Assembly: GCA_965222695.1 (NCBI GenBank)
Contig: OZ244967.1
Coordinates: 3,782,001 to 3,846,000, forward strand
Direction of reading: 5' to 3'
Source: UBA7957 sp965222695
Lineage (GTDB): Bacteria; Pseudomonadota; Gammaproteobacteria; Granulosicoccales; Granulosicoccaceae
DNA length: 64,000 nt
The notes under the pieces are model-generated. The model saw nothing but the letters and a program-made list of their open reading frames with translations. It was not told the origin of the DNA and searched no databases. Positions 8,692 through 17,304 of this stretch are shown here, in pieces (the first letter of the stretch is position 1; each line of letters opens with the position of its first letter). Position numbers and translations under genes: made by a program.

Positions 8692-9306
8692 TTACGTCAA
8701 CAGCTGAACCAAGGTGGCGACGTTCCTGATCAATTCAATATCCGTACCACCATCGACAAACAATACCCGGTGTTCAATCTTATCCGCCCGCCATTTTGCA
8801 ATAAGCTGTTTGAGATGCCGTAGGTCGCTTGCTTGTGCGGCGGAAATGAACCGACAGTGTAAGTCTCCGTCCTGCGTATTCCGATGACAGAGTGGTAAGT
8901 TGAAATTTGACGCCTCCGCAACCGGATCGGATAAACGGTTCTCTGCCAAACATAAACACACAGGTAATTTCAGCAAACGCAGCTCTGCCGCCAGATCACC
9001 GGTCACAGGCTTTTCCGGAATCACCACAATCCCGGACAAACGGGCCAAAAAACGGTCGGACAATGGCGGCAGACCGGTATGATCAATCTGTAGATACAGC
9101 TGAAAATTCTCCGGCAGCATATCGGCAAATTCATGCCCCGGTGACTCAAGTTCAATCAAATCGGCGGGCGTGATCAGGCATGCCGGAAATTCATTGGCAA
9201 AATACGCAAGCTTCCAATCCAAGGGAATATCCTGCGGATAAAAGCCGCTATTCCATTCCGCATGACAGATACCGTTCGCGGCCACCGTCAGTTTCGTCAC
9301 CTTCAA
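8692..9306 (-). CDS. Hypothetical protein, 204 residues
   Basis: I do not recognise this protein. It has no signal peptide or membrane helix and reads as a soluble alpha/beta protein. An early segment with GFYPQDIPLDWKLAYFANEF, followed by a run near LYLQIDHTGLPP, loosely recalls the start of DUF72 (YecE-like) proteins, but the resemblance is weak and the protein is shorter. It lies upstream of mlaF on the same strand, 93 bases away, and divergent from mlaA. Coding character is supported by its length and by an ATG near the divergent promoter region. Confidence 0.65.
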   Translation of the reverse strand: MKVTKLTVAANGICHAEWNSGFYPQDIPLDWKLAYFANEFPACLITPADLIELESPGHEFADMLPENFQLYLQIDHTGLPPLSDRFLARLSGIVVIPEKPVTGDLAAELRLLKLPVCLCLAENRLSDPVAEASNFNLPLCHRNTQDGDLHCRFISAAQASDLRHLKQLIAKWRADKIEHRVLFVDGGTDIELIRNVATLVQLLT

Positions 9307-9382
9307 CTCCGTTCGGTTTTTTTGATGAAAATATTTCTCAAGTGATTACACTTGCGCCATCCAAAATAAATTATGAACCGCG

Positions 9383-10387
9383 ATGCCACTAATTAACGCA
9401 AGTATCAGGGCCGCTTGCCTGTTTATCCTGATGATCACGGCCGGCTGTGCGACTTATTCAGTCAGGCAGCCGGTGCACGATCCCTGGGAAAGTTACAACC
9501 GTGCAATTTATAAGTTCAACGATGCCCTGGATCGCTACGCCCTGAAACCGGTCGCCAAGGGTTACAAGTTTGTCACGCCGAACTTTATCGAAAAAGGCAT
9601 AAGCAATTTTTTCAGCAATATCGACGATGTCACGGTCACCCTTAATGCGCTGCTCCAGGGCAAGTTCGCTCAAGCCGCTCAAGACTCCTGGCGATTGCTG
9701 CTCAATTCCACCGTCGGCATCGGCGGATTGTTCGATGTTGCCACACCTTTGGGCCTGGTGAAACACCGGGAAGACTTTGGCCAGACGCTGGGGAAATGGG
9801 GCGTTGCTGAAGGGCCTTATTTTGTTCTGCCCTTTTTTGGTCCTGCAACCCTCCGCAGTACGACTGGCCGCGTTGTGGATTGGGGTACGGACCCTTTAAC
9901 CTACGTCTCGCCTGACTGGGCGAAATATTCACTTATCGGCGGTGAATTTGTTGATATTCGAGCCCGGTTACTGGAAGCGTCGAATTTATTGGATACGGCA
10001 TTTGATCCGTATATCTTTGTGCGCGATGCCTATGTTATTAATCGGCGGCAACTGGCCTATGACAATGAATTTAAAGACCCTGATCAATCCGAGGACGAAC
10101 TGGACCGGCTCGACGAAAGCCTCGATACAGAGAATGGTGTTGACGAACTCGATGAGCTCGACCGACTCGACCCCGACCTTTCACCGAACCAAACGCCCGG
10201 GATAGACGAATTGGACGAACTGGACGAATTGGACGAATTGGATGAGCTGGACCGTCTGGAGGAAGAATCAAGCCAGCCGTCCGATATCCGTGATGAACTT
10301 GATGAACTTGATGAACTTGATGAACTTGATGAACTCGATAGACTGGAAGAGTTGGAGAGACAGGAGCCTGACTCCACCGTGCAGTAA
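9383..10387 (+). CDS. mlaA: MlaA (VacJ) outer-membrane lipoprotein with acidic repeat tail
   Basis: MlaA extracts misplaced phospholipid from the outer leaflet of the outer membrane and passes it to MlaC. A signal peptide ends in the lipobox ITAGC. The core shows family motifs DPWESYNRAIYKFND, NFFSNIDDV, NSTVGIGGLFDVAT and EDFGQTLGKWGV with GPYFVLPFFGPATLR. The core ends near residue 235; about 100 further residues form a highly acidic, low-complexity tail built from DEL triplets, which ordinary MlaA lacks. It is divergent from the mlaF operon, so donor and importer parts of the pathway face each other. Confidence 0.93.
   Translation: MPLINASIRAACLFILMITAGCATYSVRQPVHDPWESYNRAIYKFNDALDRYALKPVAKGYKFVTPNFIEKGISNFFSNIDDVTVTLNALLQGKFAQAAQDSWRLLLNSTVGIGGLFDVATPLGLVKHREDFGQTLGKWGVAEGPYFVLPFFGPATLRSTTGRVVDWGTDPLTYVSPDWAKYSLIGGEFVDIRARLLEASNLLDTAFDPYIFVRDAYVINRRQLAYDNEFKDPDQSEDELDRLDESLDTENGVDELDELDRLDPDLSPNQTPGIDELDELDELDELDELDRLEEESSQPSDIRDELDELDELDELDELDRLEELERQEPDSTVQ
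10205..10336 (+). repeat. Coding 9-bp minisatellite (DEL triplets) in the mlaA tail
   Basis: Two blocks of a 9-base unit encode Asp-Glu-Leu. The first, 10205-10249, has five units with synonymous variation (gacgaattg, gacgaactg, gatgagctg). The second, 10292-10336, has four identical gatgaactt units and one gatgaactc. Shorter DELD pieces precede them at about 10096-10170. The homogeneous second block looks recently expanded. Changes in whole units preserve the reading frame, so tail length could vary between strains. Confidence 0.95.
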
Positions 10388-10457
10388 AAAGCAGATCGAT
10401 TGGCGAATGATGCAACTCGTACCTGACCAGACAGCACTAAGAGCCCGGATAATTGAT

Positions 10458-11432
10458 ATGAGTAAGGCTGAAAAAATCATGGCCGCCGGACTATCCGTCA
10501 TAAAAACGGAAACTGAAGCGCTAATGAACCTGAAACCTCGGATTAACGAGGATTTTGTAGCGGCGTGTGAGACTCTCCTGGCCTGCGAGGGGAGAATCGT
10601 CGTCTCAGGAATGGGTAAATCGGGGCATATCGCCAGCAAGATTGCCGCAACCCTGGCCAGCACCGGCAGCCCGGCCTTTTTCGTTCATCCGGGAGAAGCC
10701 AGTCACGGTGATCTGGGGATGATACAGCAGGGCGATGTGCTGATCGCTATTTCATATTCAGGCAGCAGTCAGGAGTTGTTGCTAATCTTACCTATGATTA
10801 AGCGCATGGGAGTACCCATTATCACCCTCACGGGTAAAAAGAATTCTCCAATCAAACGGCTGGGCAGTATTAATCTGGATGTCAGTGTCGAACATGAAGC
10901 CTGTCCCTTGGGCCTTGCGCCAACGGCAAGCACTACTGCAACTCTGGCTATGGGAGACGCACTTGCAATTTCTCTTCTGGAGGCGCGAGGTTTCAGCTTG
11001 GACGATTTCGCCATGTCACATCCCGGGGGCGCTTTAGGCCGACGGTTACTGTTACAGGTAAGCGATGTCATGGCAATCGGCGATGCAATTCCCGTGGTCG
11101 GCCCCGATACGCCTTTGCGCGATGCACTGGTCATTATGACTCAGACCGGATTCGGGATGACCATCGTCTCCGACCGGCAACAGCATGTGCTGGGTGTATT
11201 TACCGACGGCGACCTCAGGCGTGCAATTGATCAAAATGTAAATTTGCTCAATACACCGGTTTCGGGCGTGATGACTCAAGGCGGCAAGACGATTCATCAA
11301 AACACCCTGGCCAGCGAGGCCCTGGATATGATGGAAAAATTCAAAATCACCGCCATGCCCGTTGTCGACGATCGCAACGTCATCTGCGGGGTGCTGAAAA
11401 TGCATGACTTGCTGGCCAGCGGTGTTGTATAA
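10458..11432 (+). CDS. kdsD: Arabinose-5-phosphate isomerase
   Basis: KdsD converts ribulose 5-phosphate to arabinose 5-phosphate, the first step to Kdo for lipopolysaccharide. An N-terminal SIS domain shows VVSGMGKSGHIASKIAATLASTGSPAFFVHPGEA (in pieces, residues 45-80), followed by two CBS repeats from about residue 200. From the ATG at 10458 the protein is 324 residues, close to the 328 of E. coli KdsD. An ATG pair about 50 bases upstream is an alternative start; a much longer frame overlapping mlaA is not likely to be used. Confidence 0.93.
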   Translation: MSKAEKIMAAGLSVIKTETEALMNLKPRINEDFVAACETLLACEGRIVVSGMGKSGHIASKIAATLASTGSPAFFVHPGEASHGDLGMIQQGDVLIAISYSGSSQELLLILPMIKRMGVPIITLTGKKNSPIKRLGSINLDVSVEHEACPLGLAPTASTTATLAMGDALAISLLEARGFSLDDFAMSHPGGALGRRLLLQVSDVMAIGDAIPVVGPDTPLRDALVIMTQTGFGMTIVSDRQQHVLGVFTDGDLRRAIDQNVNLLNTPVSGVMTQGGKTIHQNTLASEALDMMEKFKITAMPVVDDRNVICGVLKMHDLLASGVV

Positions 11433-11440
11433 ATGTATTA

Positions 11441-11602
11441 AGAGCCTGTTCAAAATCTCTGCGTCGTCGCGAGAATGCGCTGATTTGAGTCAGATTTTCT
11501 TCTGATTTGAGGCGCATAGTGACTCTACGCAACAAAAATCAGGAGGAAATCTGGCCAAACTCAGCGAATTCGCAGTAGGCGCAGAGATCTTGAACAGGCT
11601 CT
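11441..11602. mobile_element. MITE copy A (162 bp, intact)
   Basis: A noncoding element with terminal inverted repeats of about 23 bases (22 of 23 matching) that begin agagcctgttcaa. The interior has no coding frame of note. Two more full copies of the same 162-bp length occur at 40784-40945 and 58749-58910, and decayed copies at 17173-17229 and 22892-22956. It lies between kdsD and kdsC, so the kds transcript would carry it. Confidence 0.9.
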
Positions 11603-11662
11603 AAGGAGGCGAACTTTTTATCTGCAGCTAAACTTTGTATGTGAGTAACCAGCAGACTGAAT

Positions 11663-12196
11663 ATGGCAAATCAACAAGACTTAATCGAGCGGACAAAAAA
11701 AATCCGTGTAATGGTTTTCGATGTGGACGGTGTACTGACCGACGGCGGACTCTACCGAAGCGACGATGGTCTGGAAATAAAACGATTCCATTCGCGCGAC
11801 GGGCTCGGAATTCGTCTGTTGCAGAACAGCGGTGTTGAAACGGCAATCATTACAGGGCGAACATCCGAAGTCGTGAGACTGCGCGCCGAGGAGCTCGGCA
11901 TAGAACACGTTTATCAGGGCAGGAAAAATAAGGTCCCGGCGCTTGAAGCATTGGCCGAAAAGCTCTCTATCGGCCTCGACAATTTCGCCTATATGGGGGA
12001 CGACCTGGTTGATTTGCCTGTGCTGACAAGAGTCGGTCTTGCATTAACCGTGGCTCAAGCGCACCACGAAGTCATCAAGCGGGCCCATTGGGTCAGCCGG
12101 TTCAGCGGCGGCAATGGCGCTGCCCGGGAAGCGTGCGAACTCATTATGCAATACCAGTGCACGTGGGACGAAGCCATGTCCGGATTTCTTTCATGA
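11663..12196 (+). CDS. kdsC: 3-deoxy-D-manno-octulosonate 8-phosphate phosphatase
   Basis: KdsC removes phosphate from Kdo-8-P. It is a capless HAD-superfamily hydrolase of 177 residues that works as a tetramer. Motif I is FDVDGVLTDG near residue 19, motif II is the threonine in AIITGRTS, and motif IV is YMGDDLVDLPVL near residue 112. The stop overlaps the lptC start (ATGA), placing it in the kdsD-kdsC-lptCAB gene order common in gammaproteobacteria. Confidence 0.96.
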   Translation: MANQQDLIERTKKIRVMVFDVDGVLTDGGLYRSDDGLEIKRFHSRDGLGIRLLQNSGVETAIITGRTSEVVRLRAEELGIEHVYQGRKNKVPALEALAEKLSIGLDNFAYMGDDLVDLPVLTRVGLALTVAQAHHEVIKRAHWVSRFSGGNGAAREACELIMQYQCTWDEAMSGFLS

Positions 12197-12768
12197 AGTG
12201 GGGATTAAGCCAGATTCTTTTTCTGATTGCTTTGCTGGTAATCGCCATTACCTCTTTTATCTGGCTCGATCAGCCCGATTCTCAACCGGCTGAAGACTCT
12301 TTGAATATGTCCGACCTCAAGGCGGATTATTATCTCGAGGAGTTCGAGACCGTTCGCTATGATTCGCAAGGCAATCCGGAATATCAGTTGAACGGCGATA
12401 CACTGTTGCATTATCCGGCACACAAGGCCTCTGAGATCATAGACCCCGTCCTGGTATTAAACAGGCCGCAGCAACCTTCGTGGACACTGCATTCCAATTC
12501 CGGATGGCTTGAAGAGGCCGATGAAACCATACGCCTGAACGGTGAGGTATCCGTTTTGCGCGGACCCTTTAATGATCAGCCCCAAATTACGATTAAAACA
12601 TCACAAATCACCGTCCAGACCCGCCAGCAATCGCTTGAGACCGACGAGGAGATTGAGATTCAATCCAGGGACTGGATACTTCGCTCGACCGGGCTGAGAT
12701 CCAATCTGTCGGACGGCAAGCTGTCACTTTTATCCAATGTACGGGCACGCTATGAAAACAGCCAATAA
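12193..12768 (+). CDS. lptC: LPS export ABC transporter periplasmic protein LptC
   Basis: LptC is a bitopic inner-membrane protein that hands lipopolysaccharide from LptB2FG to LptA. From the ATG at 12193, which overlaps the kdsC stop, it has one N-terminal transmembrane helix (about residues 5-24) and then a beta-rich periplasmic domain of about 165 residues. Family features such as YYLEEFETVRYDSQGNPEYQL and the GEVSVLRG stretch are visible. About 191 residues, normal length. Confidence 0.92.
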   Translation: MKWGLSQILFLIALLVIAITSFIWLDQPDSQPAEDSLNMSDLKADYYLEEFETVRYDSQGNPEYQLNGDTLLHYPAHKASEIIDPVLVLNRPQQPSWTLHSNSGWLEEADETIRLNGEVSVLRGPFNDQPQITIKTSQITVQTRQQSLETDEEIEIQSRDWILRSTGLRSNLSDGKLSLLSNVRARYENSQ

Positions 12769-13255
12769 GTTTCGCTTGATCCTCATCCTGCTTCTGGCCA
12801 TTCCGCTGTCATTGCAGGCGCGGAAGTCAGACTTTGCTCAGGCCATAGACGTGCAGGCTGACAGTTCGGAATTCGATGAAAAATCAGGATTGCAGATTCT
12901 GCGGGGCAATGTGGAAATCAGCCAGGGAAGCATGAAAATACAAGCCGATGAAATCACTGTTGATTTGCAACTGGGAAAACTCAGTCTGATCCGGGGTAAG
13001 GGCAGTCCCATCATTTTTCAGCAGGAAAATGAAGATGGCGAGCTGGTCGTCGGACGATGCGAGGAAATCGAGTACGATGCCGCAAAGGCGACGCTTAAAC
13101 TCAGTGGTAACGCATCTCTGACACAGCCCAATCAGGAACTTTCCGGCGACGTCATTTTATTTGAATCAAAAACGCAAAAAGTCCTTGCTGAAGGGGGTAA
13201 AGACCGCCGGGTCAATATTAAAATTCAACCGCCACCCGAGCAGCAGTCTCAATGA
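12752..13255 (+). CDS. lptA: LPS transport periplasmic protein LptA
   Basis: LptA forms the periplasmic bridge that carries LPS to the outer membrane. The ATG at 12752 starts a clear signal peptide with cleavage after SLQA; the first codons overlap the end of lptC by 17 bases. The OstA-like domain shows IDVQADSSEFDEKSGLQILRGNV and the SQGSMKIQADEITV region. About 167 residues, ending in a basic and glutamine-rich tail. A start five codons upstream is possible but lacks support. Confidence 0.94.
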   Translation: MKTANKFRLILILLLAIPLSLQARKSDFAQAIDVQADSSEFDEKSGLQILRGNVEISQGSMKIQADEITVDLQLGKLSLIRGKGSPIIFQQENEDGELVVGRCEEIEYDAAKATLKLSGNASLTQPNQELSGDVILFESKTQKVLAEGGKDRRVNIKIQPPPEQQSQ

Positions 13256-13980
13256 AAAGACGGCTAAGTGCGGTCGATCTGCATAAAACCTATAGCAAAC
13301 GTGCCATTCTAGAAGGCGTCAGCCTGCATGTTGACAATGGCGAAGTGGTCGGCCTGCTGGGCCCGAACGGTGCGGGCAAAACCACCTGTTTTTATATGGT
13401 GGTGGGGCTGGTCAGTCCGGACAGTGGAAAAATTCTTTTCGACGAGACAGAGGTGACGCAACTGCCTATGCATGCGCGCGCCCGGATGGGTATAGGGTAT
13501 CTGCCCCAGGAAGCATCGGTATTCCGAAAACTCAGTGTCGAGGAAAATATTCTTTCCATACTCGAAATCCGCAAGGAATTGGACAAAACCTCCAGAACCG
13601 ACAAGCTCGAGTCTCTGCTGGAGGAGCTGCAGATCACCCATATCAGAAGCAGCCAGGGCATAGCTCTGTCGGGCGGCGAGCGCCGCCGGGTGGAGATTGC
13701 CCGGGCTCTTGCCGCTGAGCCGGAGTTTATTCTGCTGGATGAACCTTTCGCCGGTGTAGATCCCATCTCGGTTATAGAGATACAACGCATTATTGAACAT
13801 CTGCAGCAAAGAGGCATAGGTGTATTGATCACGGACCACAATGTCAGAGAAACTTTAGGGATCTGTAACCGGGCATATATCCTCAGCCATGGAAATGTGA
13901 TTGCCGAAGGAGCGCCGGCCAAAATACTTAACAATGAAGAGGTTAGAGAAGTCTATCTGGGCGAAAATTTCAAACTATAA
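13252..13980 (+). CDS. lptB: LPS export ABC transporter ATPase LptB
   Basis: LptB powers LPS extraction by LptB2FG. Its 242 residues contain Walker A GPNGAGKTTCFYMVVGL, the LptB-typical IGYLPQEASVFRKLSV segment after the Q-loop, signature LSGGERRRVEIARAL, Walker B FILLDEPFAGVDP and the switch in ITDHNVRETL. The start overlaps the lptA stop by four bases, so lptC, lptA and lptB are translationally coupled. Confidence 0.98.
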   Translation: MKRRLSAVDLHKTYSKRAILEGVSLHVDNGEVVGLLGPNGAGKTTCFYMVVGLVSPDSGKILFDETEVTQLPMHARARMGIGYLPQEASVFRKLSVEENILSILEIRKELDKTSRTDKLESLLEELQITHIRSSQGIALSGGERRRVEIARALAAEPEFILLDEPFAGVDPISVIEIQRIIEHLQQRGIGVLITDHNVRETLGICNRAYILSHGNVIAEGAPAKILNNEEVREVYLGENFKL

Positions 13981-14309
13981 CAATAAGTTATATCTTACCT
14001 GCTTAAGAAAAATTTTGATTTGAAAACTGCCCAAAATCAGCCATACTAGTCAAAGAGCGCATAATTTGTGCCAATAATTCCGAGTGGCGCCATCTGTTTG
14101 TGAACAGAGTCACAGTTCATAGGGTGATTCGCTAGGACTGTAAGTCATGTGTTAGCGTCACTATTATGGTAATCGGGGAAACCTTTGATTACACAAGGAT
14201 TTGTTATAGAGGAACAGGGAGTCTACCCGACTGACAGGTTCCGGTTTTTGTGTTTTTCTGTTACTTTCAACCAGGCGGATGATCGAATAGATCAGAATAG
14301 ACGTACAGT
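13981..14309 (+). other. Structured 329-bp leader between lptB and rpoN
   Basis: No gene is seen here. Three inverted repeats can be read on the plus strand: GTGA(TT)CGCTA with TAGCGTCAC at 14124-14161, GTAATC with GATTAC at 14169-14192, and a longer imperfect hairpin at 14211-14243 closed by GGAAC/GTTCC with an inner AGTC/GACT, followed by a T-rich run (ggtttttgtgttttt). The last looks like a weak intrinsic terminator or attenuator before rpoN. Function is inferred from structure only. Confidence 0.45.
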
Positions 14310-15860
14310 ATGAAACAATCACTACAATTAAAAATGGGTCAGTCTCTGGCGATGACCCCTCAGCTCCAGCAAGCCATCAAACTCTTGCAACTCTCAACCC
14401 TGGAGTTGCAGACAGAGATTCAATCCGCTCTCGAAAACAATCCCATGCTTGAAGTGCAGGACGATGACGGGTCGTCATCCGAGAATTCAAGCGAAAAAAA
14501 CGGCAAAGAAGCCCGAGATAATAAAACCGAGAAATCCGCCGAGAGTGAAAACAGTCCGGATTCGGACAGCCCGGCATCTGAGCCGACCGACAGCGCCGAG
14601 ATCGAACTCCGCAACCAGGAAGAGGATAATATTCCCGAAGACTTACCAGTGGACAGCGCCTGGGAGGACATTTACGAACCCGCATATACACAACCGGCCG
14701 GGAGTGTCGGTTCGGCAGACGATCAAAACCGCGATTTCACCGAATTTCACAATAGCGGAATTTCCAGCCTGCAGGATCATCTGAACGAACAGATACAACT
14801 CACCAATCTCTCGGAAAAAGATCAATATATCGCCGCTTCACTTATCGATGCGATCGACAATAACGGTTATCTATCAGAATCACTGGAAGACCTTACTACC
14901 GGCATGCGGGAGGATATCAATAACGAAGAGATTCAGTTCGACCTTGACGAAGTGGAAGCGGTTTTGCGGATGATTCAACAATTGGATCCCGCAGGCTGCG
15001 GTGCCCGTGATATCGGCGAGTGCATGCATATCCAGCTTTGCCAGTTTGACGACACCGAGGCGGTAATTGTCGCCAAAAACATCGTCAAGGAACATCTGAA
15101 TCTGCTGGCCTGCAACGATTTTGCCAAGATGCGCCGCCGCCTGAAGGTCAATGATGAGTTGCTGCAGGAAGCGATCAGTCTGATCAGAAACTTGAATCCG
15201 AGACCTGGTCGACAAATTGTACACGACCATAACGAGTATATTGTTCCCGACGTCTTTGTAAAAAAAGTCAAAGGCGTCTGGCGAGTAGAGCTCAATCCTG
15301 ACATAGCACCGAGGCTTGGAATCAACTCTCTCTATGCAGGTATGGTCAAACGTGCCGATAAAAGTGAAGAAAACAACTTTTTACGTAATCATCTGCAGGA
15401 AGCGCGTTGGTTCATTAAAAGTCTGCAAAGCAGGAACGAAACTTTGCTGAGAGTGGGTACAGCGATTGTCGAGCGGCAGCGGGGATTTCTCGAATTCGGC
15501 GAAGAAGCCATGAAACCCCTGGTATTGCGCGATATTGCGGAACAGCTGGACCTGCATGAATCAACCATTTCGCGGGTAACAACACAAAAATACATACATA
15601 CACCCAGGGGAATCTTTGAATTTAAATACTTTTTCTCAAGTCATGTATCGACTGCAAACGGTGGCGAATGTTCCGCCACGGCGATTCGAGCCATGATTCG
15701 CCGCTATATCTCCGCAGAAAACCCTACAAAACCCTTGAGCGACAGTAAAATTGCGAGCACACTGGTCGGTGAAGGAATTCAGGTCGCCAGGCGGACAGTC
15801 GCGAAATACCGCGAATCCATGGCCATACCTCCATCAAACGAACGCAAGCGGCTTAACTGA
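14310..15860 (+). CDS. rpoN: RNA polymerase sigma-54 factor
   Basis: Sigma-54 directs polymerase to -24/-12 promoters and needs AAA+ activators. Region I is glutamine- and leucine-rich (LAMTPQLQQAIKLLQLSTLEL), region II is a long acidic stretch at about residues 50-130, the core-binding region follows, and the C-terminus has the helix-turn-helix (LHESTISRVTTQKYIHTPRG) and the RpoN box beginning ARRTVAKYRE. The 516-residue length is slightly above E. coli (477), mainly from the acidic region II. The order lptB-rpoN-hpf-ptsN-rapZ is conserved. Confidence 0.98.
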   Translation: MKQSLQLKMGQSLAMTPQLQQAIKLLQLSTLELQTEIQSALENNPMLEVQDDDGSSSENSSEKNGKEARDNKTEKSAESENSPDSDSPASEPTDSAEIELRNQEEDNIPEDLPVDSAWEDIYEPAYTQPAGSVGSADDQNRDFTEFHNSGISSLQDHLNEQIQLTNLSEKDQYIAASLIDAIDNNGYLSESLEDLTTGMREDINNEEIQFDLDEVEAVLRMIQQLDPAGCGARDIGECMHIQLCQFDDTEAVIVAKNIVKEHLNLLACNDFAKMRRRLKVNDELLQEAISLIRNLNPRPGRQIVHDHNEYIVPDVFVKKVKGVWRVELNPDIAPRLGINSLYAGMVKRADKSEENNFLRNHLQEARWFIKSLQSRNETLLRVGTAIVERQRGFLEFGEEAMKPLVLRDIAEQLDLHESTISRVTTQKYIHTPRGIFEFKYFFSSHVSTANGGECSATAIRAMIRRYISAENPTKPLSDSKIASTLVGEGIQVARRTVAKYRESMAIPPSNERKRLN

Positions 15861-16227
15861 GAAAGATAAAATATGCTGACCGTGGTTAGGAATCGGGTAG
15901 AAACGCAACATATCACTGATACGAGTTGTCGAGACGCCTTTTTCCTGAATCCACAGTCCATACAAAGCAGCGCTGATCGGCGCTGCTTATTCAACCTACC
16001 CGGAAATTGGTCTTATCCGGAATACTCAAAGTCCACAGAACATTTACTCGGCCCACTCCGTGCCGCAAAGCCGAAATGGCGCTTAGAAACGCCCAAACCG
16101 GTGAGGTCCTGGAGTGCGATTCGACTAAATGCATCACTTATAAGTGCAATAAGGACTTGGCTGAGCCCGAGATACATAACGATACCGGGTCTCCTCCATT
16201 TCATACTAACCATCAGGAGAACAACCG
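15861..16227 (+). other. Intergenic region rpoN-hpf with one hairpin
   Basis: These 367 bases hold no convincing gene; the frames that cross it lack a ribosome-binding site and family features. A perfect 9-bp hairpin (AAGCAGCGC / GCGCTGCTT, 15965-15973 with 15980-15988, 6-base loop) lies about 105 bases after the rpoN stop. It has no clear T-run, so it is a poor intrinsic terminator. The hpf start is preceded by an AGGAGAA site at about 16215. Confidence 0.4.
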
Positions 16228-16545
16228 ATGAATTTGACGGTTACAGGTCACCATGTAGATGTCACTCAATCAATGAGGAACTATGTAAACGAAAAAATGG
16301 ACCGGCTGGAGCGCCATTTTGATAATGTATCGAATGTACACGTCATTTTGACTGTCGAAAAACTGCGTCAAAAAGCGGAAGCCACGGTAAATGTCAGGGG
16401 AGCGACAATTTATGCAGACACCACAAACGGCGATATGTATGCTGCCATTGACTTACTAACCGACAAACTTGATCGACAGATCATAAAGCACAAAGAAAAA
16501 ACCAAGGATCATCACCGAAAAGAAAAAGAAAAGATACTTGGCTAA
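16228..16545 (+). CDS. hpf: Ribosome hibernation promoting factor, short form
   Basis: HPF binds the 30S decoding centre and inactivates ribosomes in stationary phase. The 105-residue protein is the short form without the dimerising C-terminal domain. It begins MNLTVTGHHVDVTQSMRNYV and keeps the YADTTNGDMYAAIDLLTDKLDRQ motif near residue 70; the C-terminus is lysine-rich. A strong AGGAG site precedes the ATG and a strong terminator follows, so it can be expressed separately from ptsN. Confidence 0.96.
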   Translation: MNLTVTGHHVDVTQSMRNYVNEKMDRLERHFDNVSNVHVILTVEKLRQKAEATVNVRGATIYADTTNGDMYAAIDLLTDKLDRQIIKHKEKTKDHHRKEKEKILG

Positions 16546-16590
16546 TTATCAATAAACAATCAAAATAGGCATCTTATTAAAGTAATAGCA

Positions 16591-16621
16591 TCCGCTGTGG
16601 TCCGCCACAGCGGATTTTTTT
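16591..16621 (+). terminator. Intrinsic terminator after hpf
   Basis: A perfect 10-bp GC-rich stem (tccgctgtgg / ccacagcgga) with a 4-base loop is followed by seven T residues. It ends the hpf transcript 46 bases past the stop and separates it from ptsN. Confidence 0.93.
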
Positions 16622-16659
16622 GATCCGCAAAAGCCAAAATCAACAAAAACGGTTTTATC

Positions 16660-17163
16660 ATGTTTGATTTTCCTCAGTTACTTGATGATTCGCGCATTAG
16701 GTGCAAACAACAGATTTCCAGCAAAAAACGCGCTTTAGAATCTCTTTCCGAACTCTTAACCCCTTATGCCGAAGAACACAGCCATATGGATATATTGGAT
16801 GCGCTATCAGCCCGGGAACGGCTGGGCAGTACCGGGCTGGGTCATGGAATTGCACTGCCACACGGACGAATGGCGATGTTGCAGGAACCCGTGGCCGCCG
16901 TTATAACACTGGAAGAGGGGATAGATTTCGAGTCGCCGGACAGTTTGCCGGTCGACATCATAGTCGCCCTTCTGATGCCCCAGCATTGCAATGATGAACA
17001 TCTGAAAATACTTGCCGGTCTGGCCAAGCTGTTCATCCAGGAAGATTTGAGACAGGCATTGCGTGAGGCCATTGAGCCCGAACAAATTATCACCCTGCTG
17101 ACAGACTGGCCCGCCCCTTCAGACAAAGAAAAGAATACTGTAAATACACCTCCAAACAGGTAG
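16660..17163 (+). CDS. ptsN: Nitrogen-regulatory PTS protein EIIA-Ntr
   Basis: PtsN is an EIIA-like phosphoacceptor that works as a regulator (nitrogen, potassium and envelope stress links are known from the family) instead of importing sugar. The phosphorylated histidine lies in GHGIALPHGRM near residue 66. The protein has 167 residues, with a slightly extended polar C-terminal tail. It is preceded by the hpf terminator and followed by a decayed MITE and hprK, together with the HPr and enzyme I genes needed to phosphorylate it. Confidence 0.95.
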   Translation: MFDFPQLLDDSRIRCKQQISSKKRALESLSELLTPYAEEHSHMDILDALSARERLGSTGLGHGIALPHGRMAMLQEPVAAVITLEEGIDFESPDSLPVDIIVALLMPQHCNDEHLKILAGLAKLFIQEDLRQALREAIEPEQIITLLTDWPAPSDKEKNTVNTPPNR

Positions 17164-17172
17164 GATAATCTA

Positions 17173-17229
17173 AGAGCCTGTTCAAAATCTCTGTGTCTAC
17201 TGCGAATTCGCTGAATTTGGCCAGGCTCT
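17173..17229. mobile_element. MITE copy D (57 bp, internally deleted)
   Basis: The left 49 bases match one outer arm of the 162-bp MITE family (agagcctgttcaaaatctct, then the gaattcgc segment), joined to the last eight bases of the opposite end (caggctct). The centre has been lost. It lies ten bases past the ptsN stop, between ptsN and hprK. Confidence 0.75.
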
Positions 17230-17304
17230 CAAACCCGATTATACGACCGACGCAAGCGTCCCGCGAAGCCGAATGAACGATAATCAATACATATCCGGGG
17301 GATT

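Noticed and set aside
10084..10437. Antisense frame coding long serine runs opposite the mlaA tail
   Set aside because: The serine runs are the complement of the DEL repeat. No start context or family supports it.
10242..10457. 72-codon N-terminal extension of kdsD
   Set aside because: It overlaps the mlaA repeat in another frame (methionine/asparagine/leucine repeats), and KdsD length fits the ATG at 10458.
15873..16322. 149-codon frame between rpoN and hpf
   Set aside because: It overlaps the start of hpf in another frame, is low in family-like features and lacks a good ribosome site.
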